A DNA stretch of 64,000 nucleotides from assembly GCF_031348265.1 (NCBI RefSeq), contig NZ_CP133771.1, forward strand, positions 1,798,001 to 1,862,000, written 5' to 3'. The DNA comes from Streptomyces collinus (lineage in GTDB: Bacteria > Actinomycetota > Actinomycetes > Streptomycetales > Streptomycetaceae). Shown in pieces: positions 25,295 through 34,097 of this stretch (positions within the stretch are counted from its first letter, which is position 1; each line of letters starts with the position of its first letter). Below the pieces are notes generated by a model. It did not search any database and was not told where the DNA came from. It saw nothing but the letters and a program-made list of their open reading frames with translations. The position numbers and the translations under genes were made by a program.

Positions 25295-26644
25295 TCCGGC
25301 CTTCGTCTCGGGCCCGGCCTGTGCCTCTGCCGCACGCGCCCGGTCCGCGAGGATCTTGATCGACACCAGTGCGATCACCGAGAGCACGATGATGTACCCG
25401 GACACGGCCATCGACGTGCCCGTCGCCTCCAGGAGCAGCACCATCATGAAGGGCGCCAGCCCACCGCCCGCGACGGCCGCGATCTGGTAGCCGAGGGAGG
25501 CGCCGGTGTAGCGCATCTCGGGCGTGAACAGCTCGGCGAACAGCGCGGCCTGGGGACCGTACATGATGCTCAGGAAGCAGCTGGCGACGAACGTGCCGAC
25601 CGCGAGCCAGAGCAGCGAGCCGGTGTCGATCAGCAGGAAGAGCGGTACGGCCCACAGCGCGATGCCCACGGCGCCGAGGGCGTAGATCCGGATGCGGCCG
25701 ACGCGGTCGGAGAGCGCGGCGGAGGCCGGGATCAGCACCAGCTGGGTGAGGCTGACGCAGAGCGAGACGGTGAGCACCGCGCTCTTCTTCATGTCCAGCT
25801 CGCGGGTCGTGTAGTCGAGGACGCCGGTGATGAGGATGTAGAAGGTGGCGGTGTTCACGGCGAAGGAGCCGCCGGCCAGGAGCACCGTGCCCAGGTGGCC
25901 GCGCAGGATCGTGCGCAGCGGCGAGTTCTTCTCGGACTTCTCCTTCTCGGCGAGCGCCCGTTCGGCCTCCCGGAACGCCGGGGTCTCCTCGACCCGCGTG
26001 TGGATGTACCAGGCGAGGGCCAGGACCAGCAGGCCGACCAGGAACGGCACGCGCCAGCCCCAGGACGCGAACGCCGAGTCGGTGGTGAGGGCGCCGGCCA
26101 GCAGGAAGACGGTGTTGGCGGTGACCACGCCGATGGGGACGCCGAGCTGGACGACGCTGCCGTAGACGCCGCGCTTGCCCTCCGGGGCGTACTCGGTGGC
26201 CAGGAGCATCGCGCCGCCCCACTGGGCGCCGACGGCGACGCCCTGGGCGACGCGCAGCAGCACGAGGAGGATCGGGGCGGCGACGCCGATGGTGTCGTAC
26301 GTGGGCAGCAGGCCGATGCCGGTGGTGGCCACGCCCATCAGGGTGAGCGCGAGGACCAGCATCGGCTTGCGTCCGCGCTGGTCGCCGAGGTGCCCGGCGA
26401 CGATGCCGCCGATGGGCCGGGCGAGGAAGCCGACGGCGAAGGTGGCGAACGAGGCGAGGACGCCTGCCGTGGTGCTCCCGGCGGGGAAGTAGAGATCGCC
26501 GAGTACGAGGGCGGCGGCGATGCCGAAGACGAAGTAGTCGTACCACTCGACGGCCGAGGCGAGCGCCGCCGCGGTGGCCACGCGACGGCGGTTGCCGACG
26601 GCGGGCGTGGTCGTGGCGGGCTGAGCGGAAGGTGCCGTGTCCAT
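25283..26644 (-). CDS. MFS transporter, metabolite:H+ symporter (MHS) type
   Basis: 453 residues from ATG 26644 (ggag 10 bp upstream). Twelve helices are visible. MHS signatures are SAVEWYDYFVFGIAAALV near the start, GHLGDQRGRKPML in loop 2-3, and AVGAQWGGAMLLATEYAPEGKRG. Relatives import shikimate, alpha-ketoglutarate, proline/betaine or dicarboxylates. An operator-like site (26712-26723) of the ATACCGACCGGT set lies in its promoter, suggesting joint control with the acyl-CoA genes upstream. Confidence 0.92.
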   Translation of the reverse strand: MDTAPSAQPATTTPAVGNRRRVATAAALASAVEWYDYFVFGIAAALVLGDLYFPAGSTTAGVLASFATFAVGFLARPIGGIVAGHLGDQRGRKPMLVLALTLMGVATTGIGLLPTYDTIGVAAPILLVLLRVAQGVAVGAQWGGAMLLATEYAPEGKRGVYGSVVQLGVPIGVVTANTVFLLAGALTTDSAFASWGWRVPFLVGLLVLALAWYIHTRVEETPAFREAERALAEKEKSEKNSPLRTILRGHLGTVLLAGGSFAVNTATFYILITGVLDYTTRELDMKKSAVLTVSLCVSLTQLVLIPASAALSDRVGRIRIYALGAVGIALWAVPLFLLIDTGSLLWLAVGTFVASCFLSIMYGPQAALFAELFTPEMRYTGASLGYQIAAVAGGGLAPFMMVLLLEATGTSMAVSGYIIVLSVIALVSIKILADRARAAEAQAGPETKAGSAD

Positions 26645-26711
26645 GCGGTGCACGCTCCGGGGGGTGCGGGGGACGGAACGGGGGGTGGCTTGAGTTCCGG
26701 GGAACGTACTG

Positions 26712-26723
26712 ACCGGACGGTAT
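26712..26723. promoter_or_regulatory. ACCGGACGGTAT operator in the MHS promoter
   Basis: One base different from ACCGGTCGGTAT and embedded in an inverted repeat of GTAC-nn-ACCG arms (26706-26727). It sits about 70 bp upstream of the MHS ATG. Confidence 0.45.
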
Positions 26724-26796
26724 GTACGTCAACGGGTCGCGCACTGGGACTTTTACCTGTACTTGGCATCGACCGCGGGCCCGGGCATGCCGAAGA

Positions 26797-26820
26797 CCCC
26801 GGCCTCGCGGGAGGCCGGGG
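26797..26820 (-). terminator. Terminator of the aldehyde/alcohol dehydrogenase operon
   Basis: Perfect 9-bp arms ccccggcct and aggccgggg around a 6-base loop, 20 bp past the alcohol dehydrogenase stop. On the minus strand it is followed by tcttcgg, so a T-poor terminator typical of high-GC genomes. Confidence 0.75.
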
Positions 26821-26840
26821 TTGTACCGGACGGATCCGGC

Positions 26841-27923
26841 CTAGAAGACGACCAGGGCCCGGCCGCCCTTGCCCGCCAGCATGTTCTCGAAGGCGGCCGG
26901 GATGCCGTCCAGGGAGATGTGTTCCGTCACCAGCGCGCTCAGGTCGAGGCGGCCCGCCCGGATGTGTCCGGCCAGGACGGGGAGGTCACGGGCCGGGTCG
27001 GAGTTGCCGTAGACGCAGCCGGAGAGGGTGCGGCCCCAGTGGAAGATCTCCAGGGCGTTGAAGGTGACCTGCTGGTCCTTGCCGCCGATGCCGACGACCG
27101 TGGTGCGGCCGCCGCGGCGGGTGGAGTCCCAGGCCGTGCGGATGGTGACCGCGCGGCCTGCGCACTCCACGGCGACGTCGACGCCCTGCTTGCCGGTGAG
27201 GCCGCGGATCTCGCGGGCAGTGGTGTCGGAGGCGACGACGTAGTCGGTGGCGCCGGCCGCCCTGGCCAGTTCCTCCTTCTCGGCGGACACGTCCACCGCG
27301 ACGATCTTCGAGGCGCCCGCGATCCGGGCGGCCTGGAGGGCGGCGAGGCCCACTCCCCCGACGCCGAACACCGCGACGGTCTCGCCCTGCCGGACCCGGG
27401 CCGAGTGGTGGACGGCGCCGTAGCCGGTGAGGACGGCGCAGCCGAGCAGGGCCGCGTCGGTGAGCGGGACGCCGTCCGGGACCGGCAGGACGCAGGAGGC
27501 GGAGACGACCGTCTCCTCGGCGAACGCGGCGACGTTCAGGCCGGGGTGGAGGTCGGTGCCCTCGGTGGTGCGGGCGTAGACGGCGGCGGCGCCGGTGAGG
27601 GCGTTGGCGCACAGCCACACCTCGCCGAGCGAGCAGGCGTGGCAGGCGCCGCAGGAGGGGGCCCAGTTGAGGACGACGCCGTCGCCGGGTGAGACGTGAT
27701 CGACGCCCTCCCCGACGGAGACGACCGTACCGGCGCCCTCGTGCCCGAGGACGGCCGGAACGGGCACGCGCATCGTGCCGTCGGACAGGGACAGGTCGGA
27801 GTGGCAGACCCCGGCCGCGGCGAGCCGGACGCGGACCTGGCCGGGTCCGGGGTCGGGCAGCTCGATGCCGGTGATCTCCAGCGGGGAGCCGATGGCGGGC
27901 AGGACGGCGGCGCGGACAGCCAT
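26841..27923 (-). CDS. Zinc-dependent alcohol dehydrogenase (MDR)
   Basis: 360 residues from ATG 27923. Catalytic zinc ligands include Cys40 (GVCHSD) and His61/Glu62 (GHEGAG). A structural zinc site is built by Cys91, Cys94, Cys97 and Cys105. The NAD motif is VFGVGGVGLAALQAARIAG with an acidic VAVDVS, indicating NAD. This class includes mycothiol-dependent formaldehyde and long-chain alcohol dehydrogenases. It lies 19 bp after an aldehyde dehydrogenase gene, so the pair should run alcohol to aldehyde to acid. Confidence 0.93.
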   Translation of the reverse strand: MAVRAAVLPAIGSPLEITGIELPDPGPGQVRVRLAAAGVCHSDLSLSDGTMRVPVPAVLGHEGAGTVVSVGEGVDHVSPGDGVVLNWAPSCGACHACSLGEVWLCANALTGAAAVYARTTEGTDLHPGLNVAAFAEETVVSASCVLPVPDGVPLTDAALLGCAVLTGYGAVHHSARVRQGETVAVFGVGGVGLAALQAARIAGASKIVAVDVSAEKEELARAAGATDYVVASDTTAREIRGLTGKQGVDVAVECAGRAVTIRTAWDSTRRGGRTTVVGIGGKDQQVTFNALEIFHWGRTLSGCVYGNSDPARDLPVLAGHIRAGRLDLSALVTEHISLDGIPAAFENMLAGKGGRALVVF

Positions 27924-27942
27924 GACGGAAGGGACTCCCTGA

Positions 27943-29331
27943 CTAGAACTGGAGGGACTTGGTCTGGAGGTACTCGGCCAGGCCGTGCACGCCGAGTTCT
28001 CGGCCCACGCCGGACTGCTTGTAGCCGCCGAAGGGCGCGAGCGGGTTGAAGCGGCCGCCGTTGATGTCGACCTGGCCGGTCTCCATGCGGCGCGCGAACG
28101 CCACCGCCTCGGCCTCGTCACCGGCCCAGACGGCGCCGGCCAGGCCGTAGACCGTGCCGTTGGCGATGCGCAGGGCGTCCTCCTCGTCCTCGTACGTCAG
28201 GATCGACAGGACCGGGCCGAAGATCTCCTCCTGGGCGATGGTCATGTCCGGCGTGACGTCCGCGAAGACGGTCGGGGCGACGAAGTAACCCTGCTCGCGC
28301 GGGGCTTCGGGCCCGCCGGCGACCAGGCGGGCGCCTTCCGCCACGCCCTTCTCGATGTAGCCGCGCACCCGGTCCTGCTGCTTGGCGTTGACGACCGGAC
28401 CGATGCGGTCGCCGTACTTGGCGGCGGCGGCAGCGGCGAGCTCGACCGCCTCGTCGTACCGGTCGCGGTGGACCAGCATCCGCGTCCAGGCGCTGCACGT
28501 CTGCCCGGAGTTGGACATGACGTTGGCGACACCGACGTTGACCGCCTTGGCCAGGTCGGCGCTCGGGAGGATGACGTTGGCGGACTTGCCGCCCAGTTCG
28601 AGGGCGACCTTCTTGACCTGCCCGGCGGCGATCGCGGCGATCTGCCGGCCGACGGCGGTGGAGCCGGTGAAGGAGACCAGGTCGACGCCTGGGTGCTCGG
28701 CAAGGGCCTGCCCCGCGACCGGGCCGAGGCCGGTGACCAGGTTGAAGACGCCCGCCGGGATCCCGGCCTCGTGCACGGCGTCGGCGAACAGCCGGGCGAC
28801 CAGGGGGGTGTCCTCGGCGGGCTTCACCACGACCGTGCAGCCGGCCGCGAGGGCCGGGGCGACCTTGGCGACGATCTGGTGCAGCGGGTAGTTCCAGGGG
28901 GTGATCGCGGCCACGACACCGACCGGCTCGTGGTGCACGACCGAGTTGCCGGTCTTCTCCTCGAAGGCGTACGTCGCCGCCAGCTCGGCGTAGGAGCCCG
29001 CCACCGCGATCGGCACGCCGGCGTGGACGGCCTGCGAGAACTTCAGCGGGGAGCCGAGTTCGGCCGTGACGGTCTCGGCGATCTCGTCGGCACGGGTCAC
29101 GAGCACGTCCCGCAGGGCGCTCAGGCGCGCCGCGCGCTCGGCGGGCGGGGTCGCGGCCCAGTCCGGCAGGGCGGCGCGGGCGGCCCGTACGGCGGCGTCG
29201 ACGTCCTCTGCGGTGCCCGCCGGGACCGTGCCGATGACCTGCTCGTCGACCGGGTTCACGACCTCGATCACGTCCTGGCCGGCGGCGGGGCGCCAGGCGC
29301 CGTCGATGTACATGCCGTCGTGTGCCTTCAT
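27943..29331 (-). CDS. NAD(P)-dependent aldehyde dehydrogenase
   Basis: 462 residues from ATG 29331, with ggaagcgcg just before it; the upstream 13 codons lack support. Catalytic Cys279 is in SNSGQTCSA, general base Glu245 is in LELGGKS, and Asn147 is in TPWNY. It oxidises an aldehyde to the acid and is the first gene of an operon with the alcohol dehydrogenase. A 19-bp palindrome similar to the TetR site at 22498 stands 40 bp upstream. Confidence 0.94.
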   Translation of the reverse strand: MKAHDGMYIDGAWRPAAGQDVIEVVNPVDEQVIGTVPAGTAEDVDAAVRAARAALPDWAATPPAERAARLSALRDVLVTRADEIAETVTAELGSPLKFSQAVHAGVPIAVAGSYAELAATYAFEEKTGNSVVHHEPVGVVAAITPWNYPLHQIVAKVAPALAAGCTVVVKPAEDTPLVARLFADAVHEAGIPAGVFNLVTGLGPVAGQALAEHPGVDLVSFTGSTAVGRQIAAIAAGQVKKVALELGGKSANVILPSADLAKAVNVGVANVMSNSGQTCSAWTRMLVHRDRYDEAVELAAAAAAKYGDRIGPVVNAKQQDRVRGYIEKGVAEGARLVAGGPEAPREQGYFVAPTVFADVTPDMTIAQEEIFGPVLSILTYEDEEDALRIANGTVYGLAGAVWAGDEAEAVAFARRMETGQVDINGGRFNPLAPFGGYKQSGVGRELGVHGLAEYLQTKSLQF

Positions 29332-29370
29332 CGCGCTTCCTCCGGGGCGGGGCGTCGTCGTCCGACACAT

Positions 29371-29389
29371 AAACTAGCGACGATAGTTT
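29371..29389. promoter_or_regulatory. 19-bp TetR operator before the aldehyde dehydrogenase operon
   Basis: AAACTAgCGaCGaTAGTTT has perfect AAACTA/TAGTTT arms and one mismatched inner pair. Its length and outer bases equal the site at 22498-22516. It lies where a repressor would block the promoter. Confidence 0.65.
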
Positions 29390-29452
29390 TCTGGCGCCAG
29401 ACACCACCGGTCATCAGAGCACGCGGACGGCCACGTCCGGCTGTGCCGCTCC

Positions 29453-30790
29453 TCACTCCCCCAGGTCGGGCAGGCGGTCCGGGTGCGGACAGATCCGGTC
29501 GCCGTGCTGGTCGAAGACGAAGAGGTGGGCGAGGTCCACGAGGAGCGGTACCTGCATGCCGTGCCGGAGGGCCAGGTCCGGGGTGGTGCGGACGATGAGG
29601 TCGCCCGGTAGGCGCGCTTCGGCGGTCGCGGGGACGGCCGCGGCCTCCGGGTGGTCCAGGGCGATCACGGGTCCCGCCCGCCCCACCCCGGACCGCTCCC
29701 GGAACCTCGTGAGGACCGAGCCGTCGCGGCGGCGCCGCCGGGCGGGGCGGCCGGGCCGGGGGCGCGGGGCTTCCAGGTCGGGGACGACGGCGGGGCTGGA
29801 GCCGGTGTTGAAGTGGACCAGGATCTCGTGCCCCTGGAACTCCACATGCTCGACCAGGCCCGTGATCGGCACCTCGCCCGGACGGGCGGCGCTGTGCTTC
29901 GCGATCCTGACGGCCTCCGAGCGCAGGCCCACGATGACCTCACGACCCTGCTGGACCCGCAGCAACTGGTGGTCCAGGGAGAGCGGTTCGGGCAGGCGGA
30001 GGAACTGCTTGCCCAGGCTGATGGTCATGGCCCCGTCGAGCGGAGCCCGCACCAGGCCGCGCAGCAGGTTGATGCGCGGGGTGCCGATGAAGGCGGCGAC
30101 GAAGACGTTGCGGGGCAGCGCGTAGACCGCGCGGGGGCTGTCGACCTGCTGGAGGACGCCGCCGCGCAGTACCGCGACCCGGTCGCCGAGCGACATGGCC
30201 TCGGCCTGGTCGTGGGTGACGTAGATCGTGGTGACGCCCAGTTCCTGGGTGAGCCGGGATATCTCGGCCCGCAGATGGGTGCGGAGCTTGGCGTCGAGGT
30301 TGGACAGCGGCTCGTCCATCAGGAAGGCGGAGGGATGGCGGGCGATGGCCCGGCCCATGGCCACGCGCTGGCGTTCGCCGCCGGAGAGCTGGCCGGGCAG
30401 GCGGTCCAGGAGGTCCTCGATGCCGAGCATGCGGGCGGTGGCGTCGACGCGGGGGCGGGGGTCCGTGCCCGGGGCCTCGATGCGCAGCGGGAAGCCGATG
30501 TTGGCGCGGCTGGTCATGTTCGGGTAGAGGGCGAAGTTCTGGAAGACCATCGCCATGTCCCGGCCGGACGGCGGCAGGTCGTTGGCGTACTCGCCGTCGA
30601 GCAGCAGTCGGCCCTCGTCGATCTCCTCCAGCCCGGCGATCATTCTGAGCACGGTCGACTTGCCGCAGCCGGACGGCCCGAGCAGCACGAGGAACTCGCC
30701 GGGCGAGATGTCCAGCGCCAGCCGGTCCACCACGCGGGGGCCGCGCGGATAGGCCTTGCTCACGTCGTGCAGGGAGATGGCGCGTGTCAT
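29453..30790 (-). CDS. Orphan sugar-type ABC transporter ATP-binding protein (MsiK/UgpC-like)
   Basis: 445 residues from ATG 30790. Walker A GPSGCGKST (38-46), Q-loop MVFQNFALYPNMTS, signature LSGGERQRV, Walker B SAFLMDEPLSNLD and H-loop YVTHDQAEAM are intact. A C-terminal TOBE-like region carries an unusual Arg-rich insertion (RPARRRRRDGSVLTRFRERS) not seen in MsiK. At about 445 residues it is longer than the roughly 380 usual. No permease or binding-protein genes are adjacent, so it may serve several distant carbohydrate importers, as MsiK does, or have drifted to another job. Confidence 0.85.
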   Translation of the reverse strand: MTRAISLHDVSKAYPRGPRVVDRLALDISPGEFLVLLGPSGCGKSTVLRMIAGLEEIDEGRLLLDGEYANDLPPSGRDMAMVFQNFALYPNMTSRANIGFPLRIEAPGTDPRPRVDATARMLGIEDLLDRLPGQLSGGERQRVAMGRAIARHPSAFLMDEPLSNLDAKLRTHLRAEISRLTQELGVTTIYVTHDQAEAMSLGDRVAVLRGGVLQQVDSPRAVYALPRNVFVAAFIGTPRINLLRGLVRAPLDGAMTISLGKQFLRLPEPLSLDHQLLRVQQGREVIVGLRSEAVRIAKHSAARPGEVPITGLVEHVEFQGHEILVHFNTGSSPAVVPDLEAPRPRPGRPARRRRRDGSVLTRFRERSGVGRAGPVIALDHPEAAAVPATAEARLPGDLIVRTTPDLALRHGMQVPLLVDLAHLFVFDQHGDRICPHPDRLPDLGE

Positions 30791-30965
30791 GAGGTGCCCC
30801 CGAGGGGTCTTCAGGGCGCTGGTGCTCCGCGGTCGGAAGCCCCGTGCGGGTCGTACGGGGCTGTGGGTCACGGAAGTTAACGGAATGTGTGCGGCCGGGG
30901 GAAGACACCGGACAAGATCGGGGGCTTCGGTCCATCTGGTGAGAAGGCGGACGGCCCGGTTCAGC

Positions 30966-31148
30966 GGATGCCGCGCCGGTGAGGTGGGCGAAGACGACCA
31001 CGTTGCCGGAGTAGCCCTTCCCGCGGTCGTAGCCGCCGCACGTGATCAGACGCAGCGCGAGGACGGCGGGTCCGCTGTCCGTGTCCGGATGCCCCACGGC
31101 CACAGCGGTGCCCTGCTCGCCGGGTGAGGCTCCGTGCCGGTGCCGGCC
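30966..31148 (-). pseudogene. Internally deleted class F sortase remnant
   Basis: One minus-strand frame reads PGEQGTAVAVGHPDTDSGPA and then directly LRLITCGGYDRGKGYSGN followed by VVVFAHL. These match the two ends of actinobacterial class F sortases: the GH-D segment with catalytic His and the T-C segment with catalytic Cys. Roughly 60-70 residues that normally separate them are missing, and the Arg normally before NVVV is Gly. No start or ribosome site precedes it, and the frame runs past the expected end. It is the only recognisable item in the 30791-31212 gap. Confidence 0.6.
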
Positions 31149-31212
31149 GTCGAGTTCGGGGTCGGCGTCCGGCGGCCCGGTGGGGCGGCGGGCGGCACCG
31201 CCCTGTGACGCG

Positions 31213-32505
31213 TCAGGTATCGCTCTTCCGGCGCAGCGGCTCCCCACACCGGAAGCCCCTCCGCGCACCGCGGACCTCACCATCAGCCTCCGGCTCCGGC
31301 TCCGGCTCCGGCTCCCCCGGCTCCCCCGGCTCCCCCGGCTCCCGCCGCGACCGTACGGCGACCCCCGACGACAGCAGCAACAGCACCCCCAGCATCACGA
31401 ACGGCGCCGCCACGCCCGCGACTCCGGCGATCAGCCCGGCCGCGGCGGGCGCGGCGACCTGGCCGAGCCGGTTGCCGGTCAGGCGCAGGGCCAGGGCCGT
31501 GGAGCGGGCGTCGTCCGGGGCGGCCTGGACGACCGTCGTCATGGACAGCGGCTGGCCGACCCCGAGGCAGAAGCCCAGCGCGACCAGCAGCAGTCCGAGC
31601 GCCCACACCGGCACCGGCAGGGCGATGCCCGCGCAGAGCAGGGCCGCCAGCAGACAGGTGACCGTCAGCAGCAGGGTCCGCCCGAGCAGCCGCAGCAGGG
31701 GCGTGAGCACCAGGCGGCAGGCGATCGTGGCCGCCGCGCGCAGACTGAGCAGGATGCCGATCACGGACGGCGCGATGCCCCGGTGCTCGCCGACCACCGG
31801 GAGGTAGGCGGTCAGGATGTCGGTCGCGGACAGCACGGCGAGGCTGATGAAGATGCCCGCCGGCACCCCGCGGGTGCGCAGGATGCCCCGGACCGGGACC
31901 CGGTCGCCCTTGTCCGCGCGGGACGTGGACGCCGTACGGCGATCCTCGATGCGCCACAGCGAGGTGAACGCCACCGCCGCCGTGGCGCCCGCCGCGATCA
32001 GGGCGAGCGCGCTGCTGCCGGCCATGTCCTCGCCGCCGATCAGCGCGCCCGCGGCGATGGGGCCGACGAGCTGCCCGAGGGCGGCACCGATGGTGAAGTG
32101 GCCGAAGTTGCGGTCCTGTTCGTGCGGTGCGGACTGGCGGGCGACGAGGGACTGGGCGCCGATGACGAAGCACAGGTGCCCGAGGCCCATCACCCCGCTC
32201 CACAGGGCCATCGTCCACAGGGAACCGGCGACTCCGCTGAGGGCGCAGCCGCCGGATATGAGGACCACGCCGACCGGCAGCAGGGGCGCGCAGCGGCCGT
32301 GGTCGGTGCGGCGGCCGAGGGGGACGGCTGCGAAGAGGGGCAGCAGGGCGTACACACCGGCGATCACGCCGATCGCGCGCTCGTCCGCACCCAGCGCGAG
32401 GGCCCGGTAGGAGACGGCGGGCCGGGCCATCGACACCGCCCCCTGCGCGAAGCCGAAGGCGATGACGAGGCGGAGCAGCCAGCCGCGGTTCCCACCGGGC
32501 CTCAC
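31213..32505 (-). CDS. MFS transporter
   Basis: 430 residues from GTG 32505, with a strong aaggagg 8 bp upstream. Twelve helices are visible, with the MFS loop motif GRRTDHGR (loop 2-3) and a second-half counterpart. The C-terminal tail contains Glu-Pro-Gly repeats encoded by a ctccgg/ctcccc microsatellite (31288-31343). The substrate is unknown; the layout suggests an efflux or metabolite carrier. It starts 23 bp after the CitMHS stop and is likely in the same transcript. Confidence 0.87.
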   Translation of the reverse strand: MRPGGNRGWLLRLVIAFGFAQGAVSMARPAVSYRALALGADERAIGVIAGVYALLPLFAAVPLGRRTDHGRCAPLLPVGVVLISGGCALSGVAGSLWTMALWSGVMGLGHLCFVIGAQSLVARQSAPHEQDRNFGHFTIGAALGQLVGPIAAGALIGGEDMAGSSALALIAAGATAAVAFTSLWRIEDRRTASTSRADKGDRVPVRGILRTRGVPAGIFISLAVLSATDILTAYLPVVGEHRGIAPSVIGILLSLRAAATIACRLVLTPLLRLLGRTLLLTVTCLLAALLCAGIALPVPVWALGLLLVALGFCLGVGQPLSMTTVVQAAPDDARSTALALRLTGNRLGQVAAPAAAGLIAGVAGVAAPFVMLGVLLLLSSGVAVRSRREPGEPGEPGEPEPEPEPEADGEVRGARRGFRCGEPLRRKSDT

Positions 32506-32528
32506 GATGACGTCCTCCTTGAAGTGGC

Positions 32529-33962
32529 TCAGATGATCCCGAACAGCATGCCCGCGCCGAGGATGACCAGGCAGGTGAGGGCGGCCCACTTCACGACGAA
32601 CCTGGTGTGGTCGCCGAACTCCACCTTGGCCATGCCGACCAGGACGTAGACGGCCGGGACGAGCGGGCTGGACATGTGCAGCGGCTGGCCGACCAGGGAG
32701 GCGCGGGCCATCTCCAGCGGGGTGACCCCGTGGGCGGCTCCCGCCTCGGCGAGGACGGGCAGGACACCGAAGTAGAAGCCGTCGTTCGACATGAAGTAGG
32801 TGAGCGGCAGGCTCAGGATGCCGGTGACGAGCGCCATGTGCGGGCCCATGCTGCCCGGGATGACGTCCACCATCCACTTGGCCATGTGGTCGACCATGCC
32901 GGTGCCCTGGAGGACGCCGGTGAAGACGGCGGCGGCGAAGACCATGCCGGAGACGTTCAGGACGTTGTCGGCGTGGGCGGCCAGACGGGCCTTCTGGTCC
33001 GGGATGTGCGGGAAGTTCACGGAGAGGACGAGCGCGGCACCGATCAGGAACAGCACCGGGATCGGCAGCCACTCCATGATCATGGCGGTGAGCAGGCCGA
33101 CCGTGAGCAGCGCGTTGAACCAGTAGAGCTTGGGACGCAGGGTGGGCCGGTTCGGGTCGAGGCCCTGGAAGCCGTCGTCGTCACCGGAGGCGGCGGTGCC
33201 CGTGGCACCCGTGGGGGCGTCCGTGCCGGAGCCCGCGGCGGCCGTGCCGCCCTTGCGCATCGAGACCTTGCCGTCGCCGGAGCCGCCGGAGCCGACGAGG
33301 ACCGTCTCGCTCTCCTGCTCCTCCTCCAGCACCTCGTCCAGGGTCAGCACGCCCAGCCGCCGGCGCTCGCGCACACCGAGCACGTAGGAGAGGACGAAGA
33401 CGAAGGCGAGGCCGACCAGGAGCGCCGGGATCATCGGGACGAAGATGTCGCTCGCGTCGAGCTTCAGCGCGGTCGCGGCGCGGGCGGTCGGGCCGCCCCA
33501 CGGCAGGGTGTTCATCACGCCGTTGGCCATGGCGGCGACACCGGTCATCACGACCAGGCTCATCTTCAGGCGCTTGTACAGCGGGTACATCGCCGAGACG
33601 GTGATCATGAAGGTCGTCGAACCGTCGCCGTCCAGCGACACGATCGCGGCGAGCAGGGCGGTGCCCACGACGATCCGCATCGGGTCGGCTTTACAGAATT
33701 TGAGAATGCCGCGGACGATCGGGTCGAAGAGACCGACATCGATCATCACGCCGAAGTAGACGATCGCGAACATGAGCATCGCCGCGGTGGGGGCGAGGTC
33801 GGTCACGCCGTCGAGGACGTAGTCGCCGAGCTTGGCGCCCTTACCGACGAACACGCAGAACAGCGCGGGAATCAGCACGAGCGCCGCGATCGGCGACATC
33901 TTCTTCATCATGATCAGGACCAGGAAGGTCGCGATCATGGCGAAGCCGAGGATGGTCAGCAT
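32529..33962 (-). CDS. CitMHS family citrate-metal transporter
   Basis: 477 residues from ATG 33962; the upstream 12 codons of the frame lie in a regulatory gap. About 12 helices are visible. Family blocks are LDGDGSTTFMITVSAMYPLY, NTLPWGGPTARAA and SNDGFYFGVLPVLAEAGAAHG. CitMHS carriers import citrate complexed with Mg2+, Ca2+ or Fe3+. A cytosolic linker of about 80 residues (LDEVLEEEQESE and Gly/Ser-rich) splits the two halves. It heads a two-gene unit with the MFS gene. Confidence 0.92.
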   Translation of the reverse strand: MLTILGFAMIATFLVLIMMKKMSPIAALVLIPALFCVFVGKGAKLGDYVLDGVTDLAPTAAMLMFAIVYFGVMIDVGLFDPIVRGILKFCKADPMRIVVGTALLAAIVSLDGDGSTTFMITVSAMYPLYKRLKMSLVVMTGVAAMANGVMNTLPWGGPTARAATALKLDASDIFVPMIPALLVGLAFVFVLSYVLGVRERRRLGVLTLDEVLEEEQESETVLVGSGGSGDGKVSMRKGGTAAAGSGTDAPTGATGTAASGDDDGFQGLDPNRPTLRPKLYWFNALLTVGLLTAMIMEWLPIPVLFLIGAALVLSVNFPHIPDQKARLAAHADNVLNVSGMVFAAAVFTGVLQGTGMVDHMAKWMVDVIPGSMGPHMALVTGILSLPLTYFMSNDGFYFGVLPVLAEAGAAHGVTPLEMARASLVGQPLHMSSPLVPAVYVLVGMAKVEFGDHTRFVVKWAALTCLVILGAGMLFGII

Positions 33963-33970
33963 GAGTTGAT

Positions 33971-34036
33971 ACCTAACGTTCGCCCTTGAACATCCCACCA
34001 GGGCCGGCGGTGTCCGAGACGTTAGGTGCGTTCAAG
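33971..34036. promoter_or_regulatory. Inverted-repeat array in the CitMHS promoter
   Basis: ACCTAACGT (33971-33979) and ACGTTAGGT (34019-34027) are perfect inverted arms. A second pair, CTTGAAC and GTTCAAG, lies inside and beside them (33985-33991, 34030-34036). The arrangement suggests a paired-site operator for a citrate-responsive regulator. Confidence 0.45.
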
Positions 34037-34097
34037 CGGCGTTAACAAGACGTTGACGTGCGAGCAATAAGCGCAAAACTGCTGGTCACAGCTTTGC

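Noticed and set aside
31042-32649. A 535-codon plus-strand frame over the MFS gene
   Set aside because: Low-complexity Gln/Arg/His-rich translation, antisense to a twelve-helix MFS protein.
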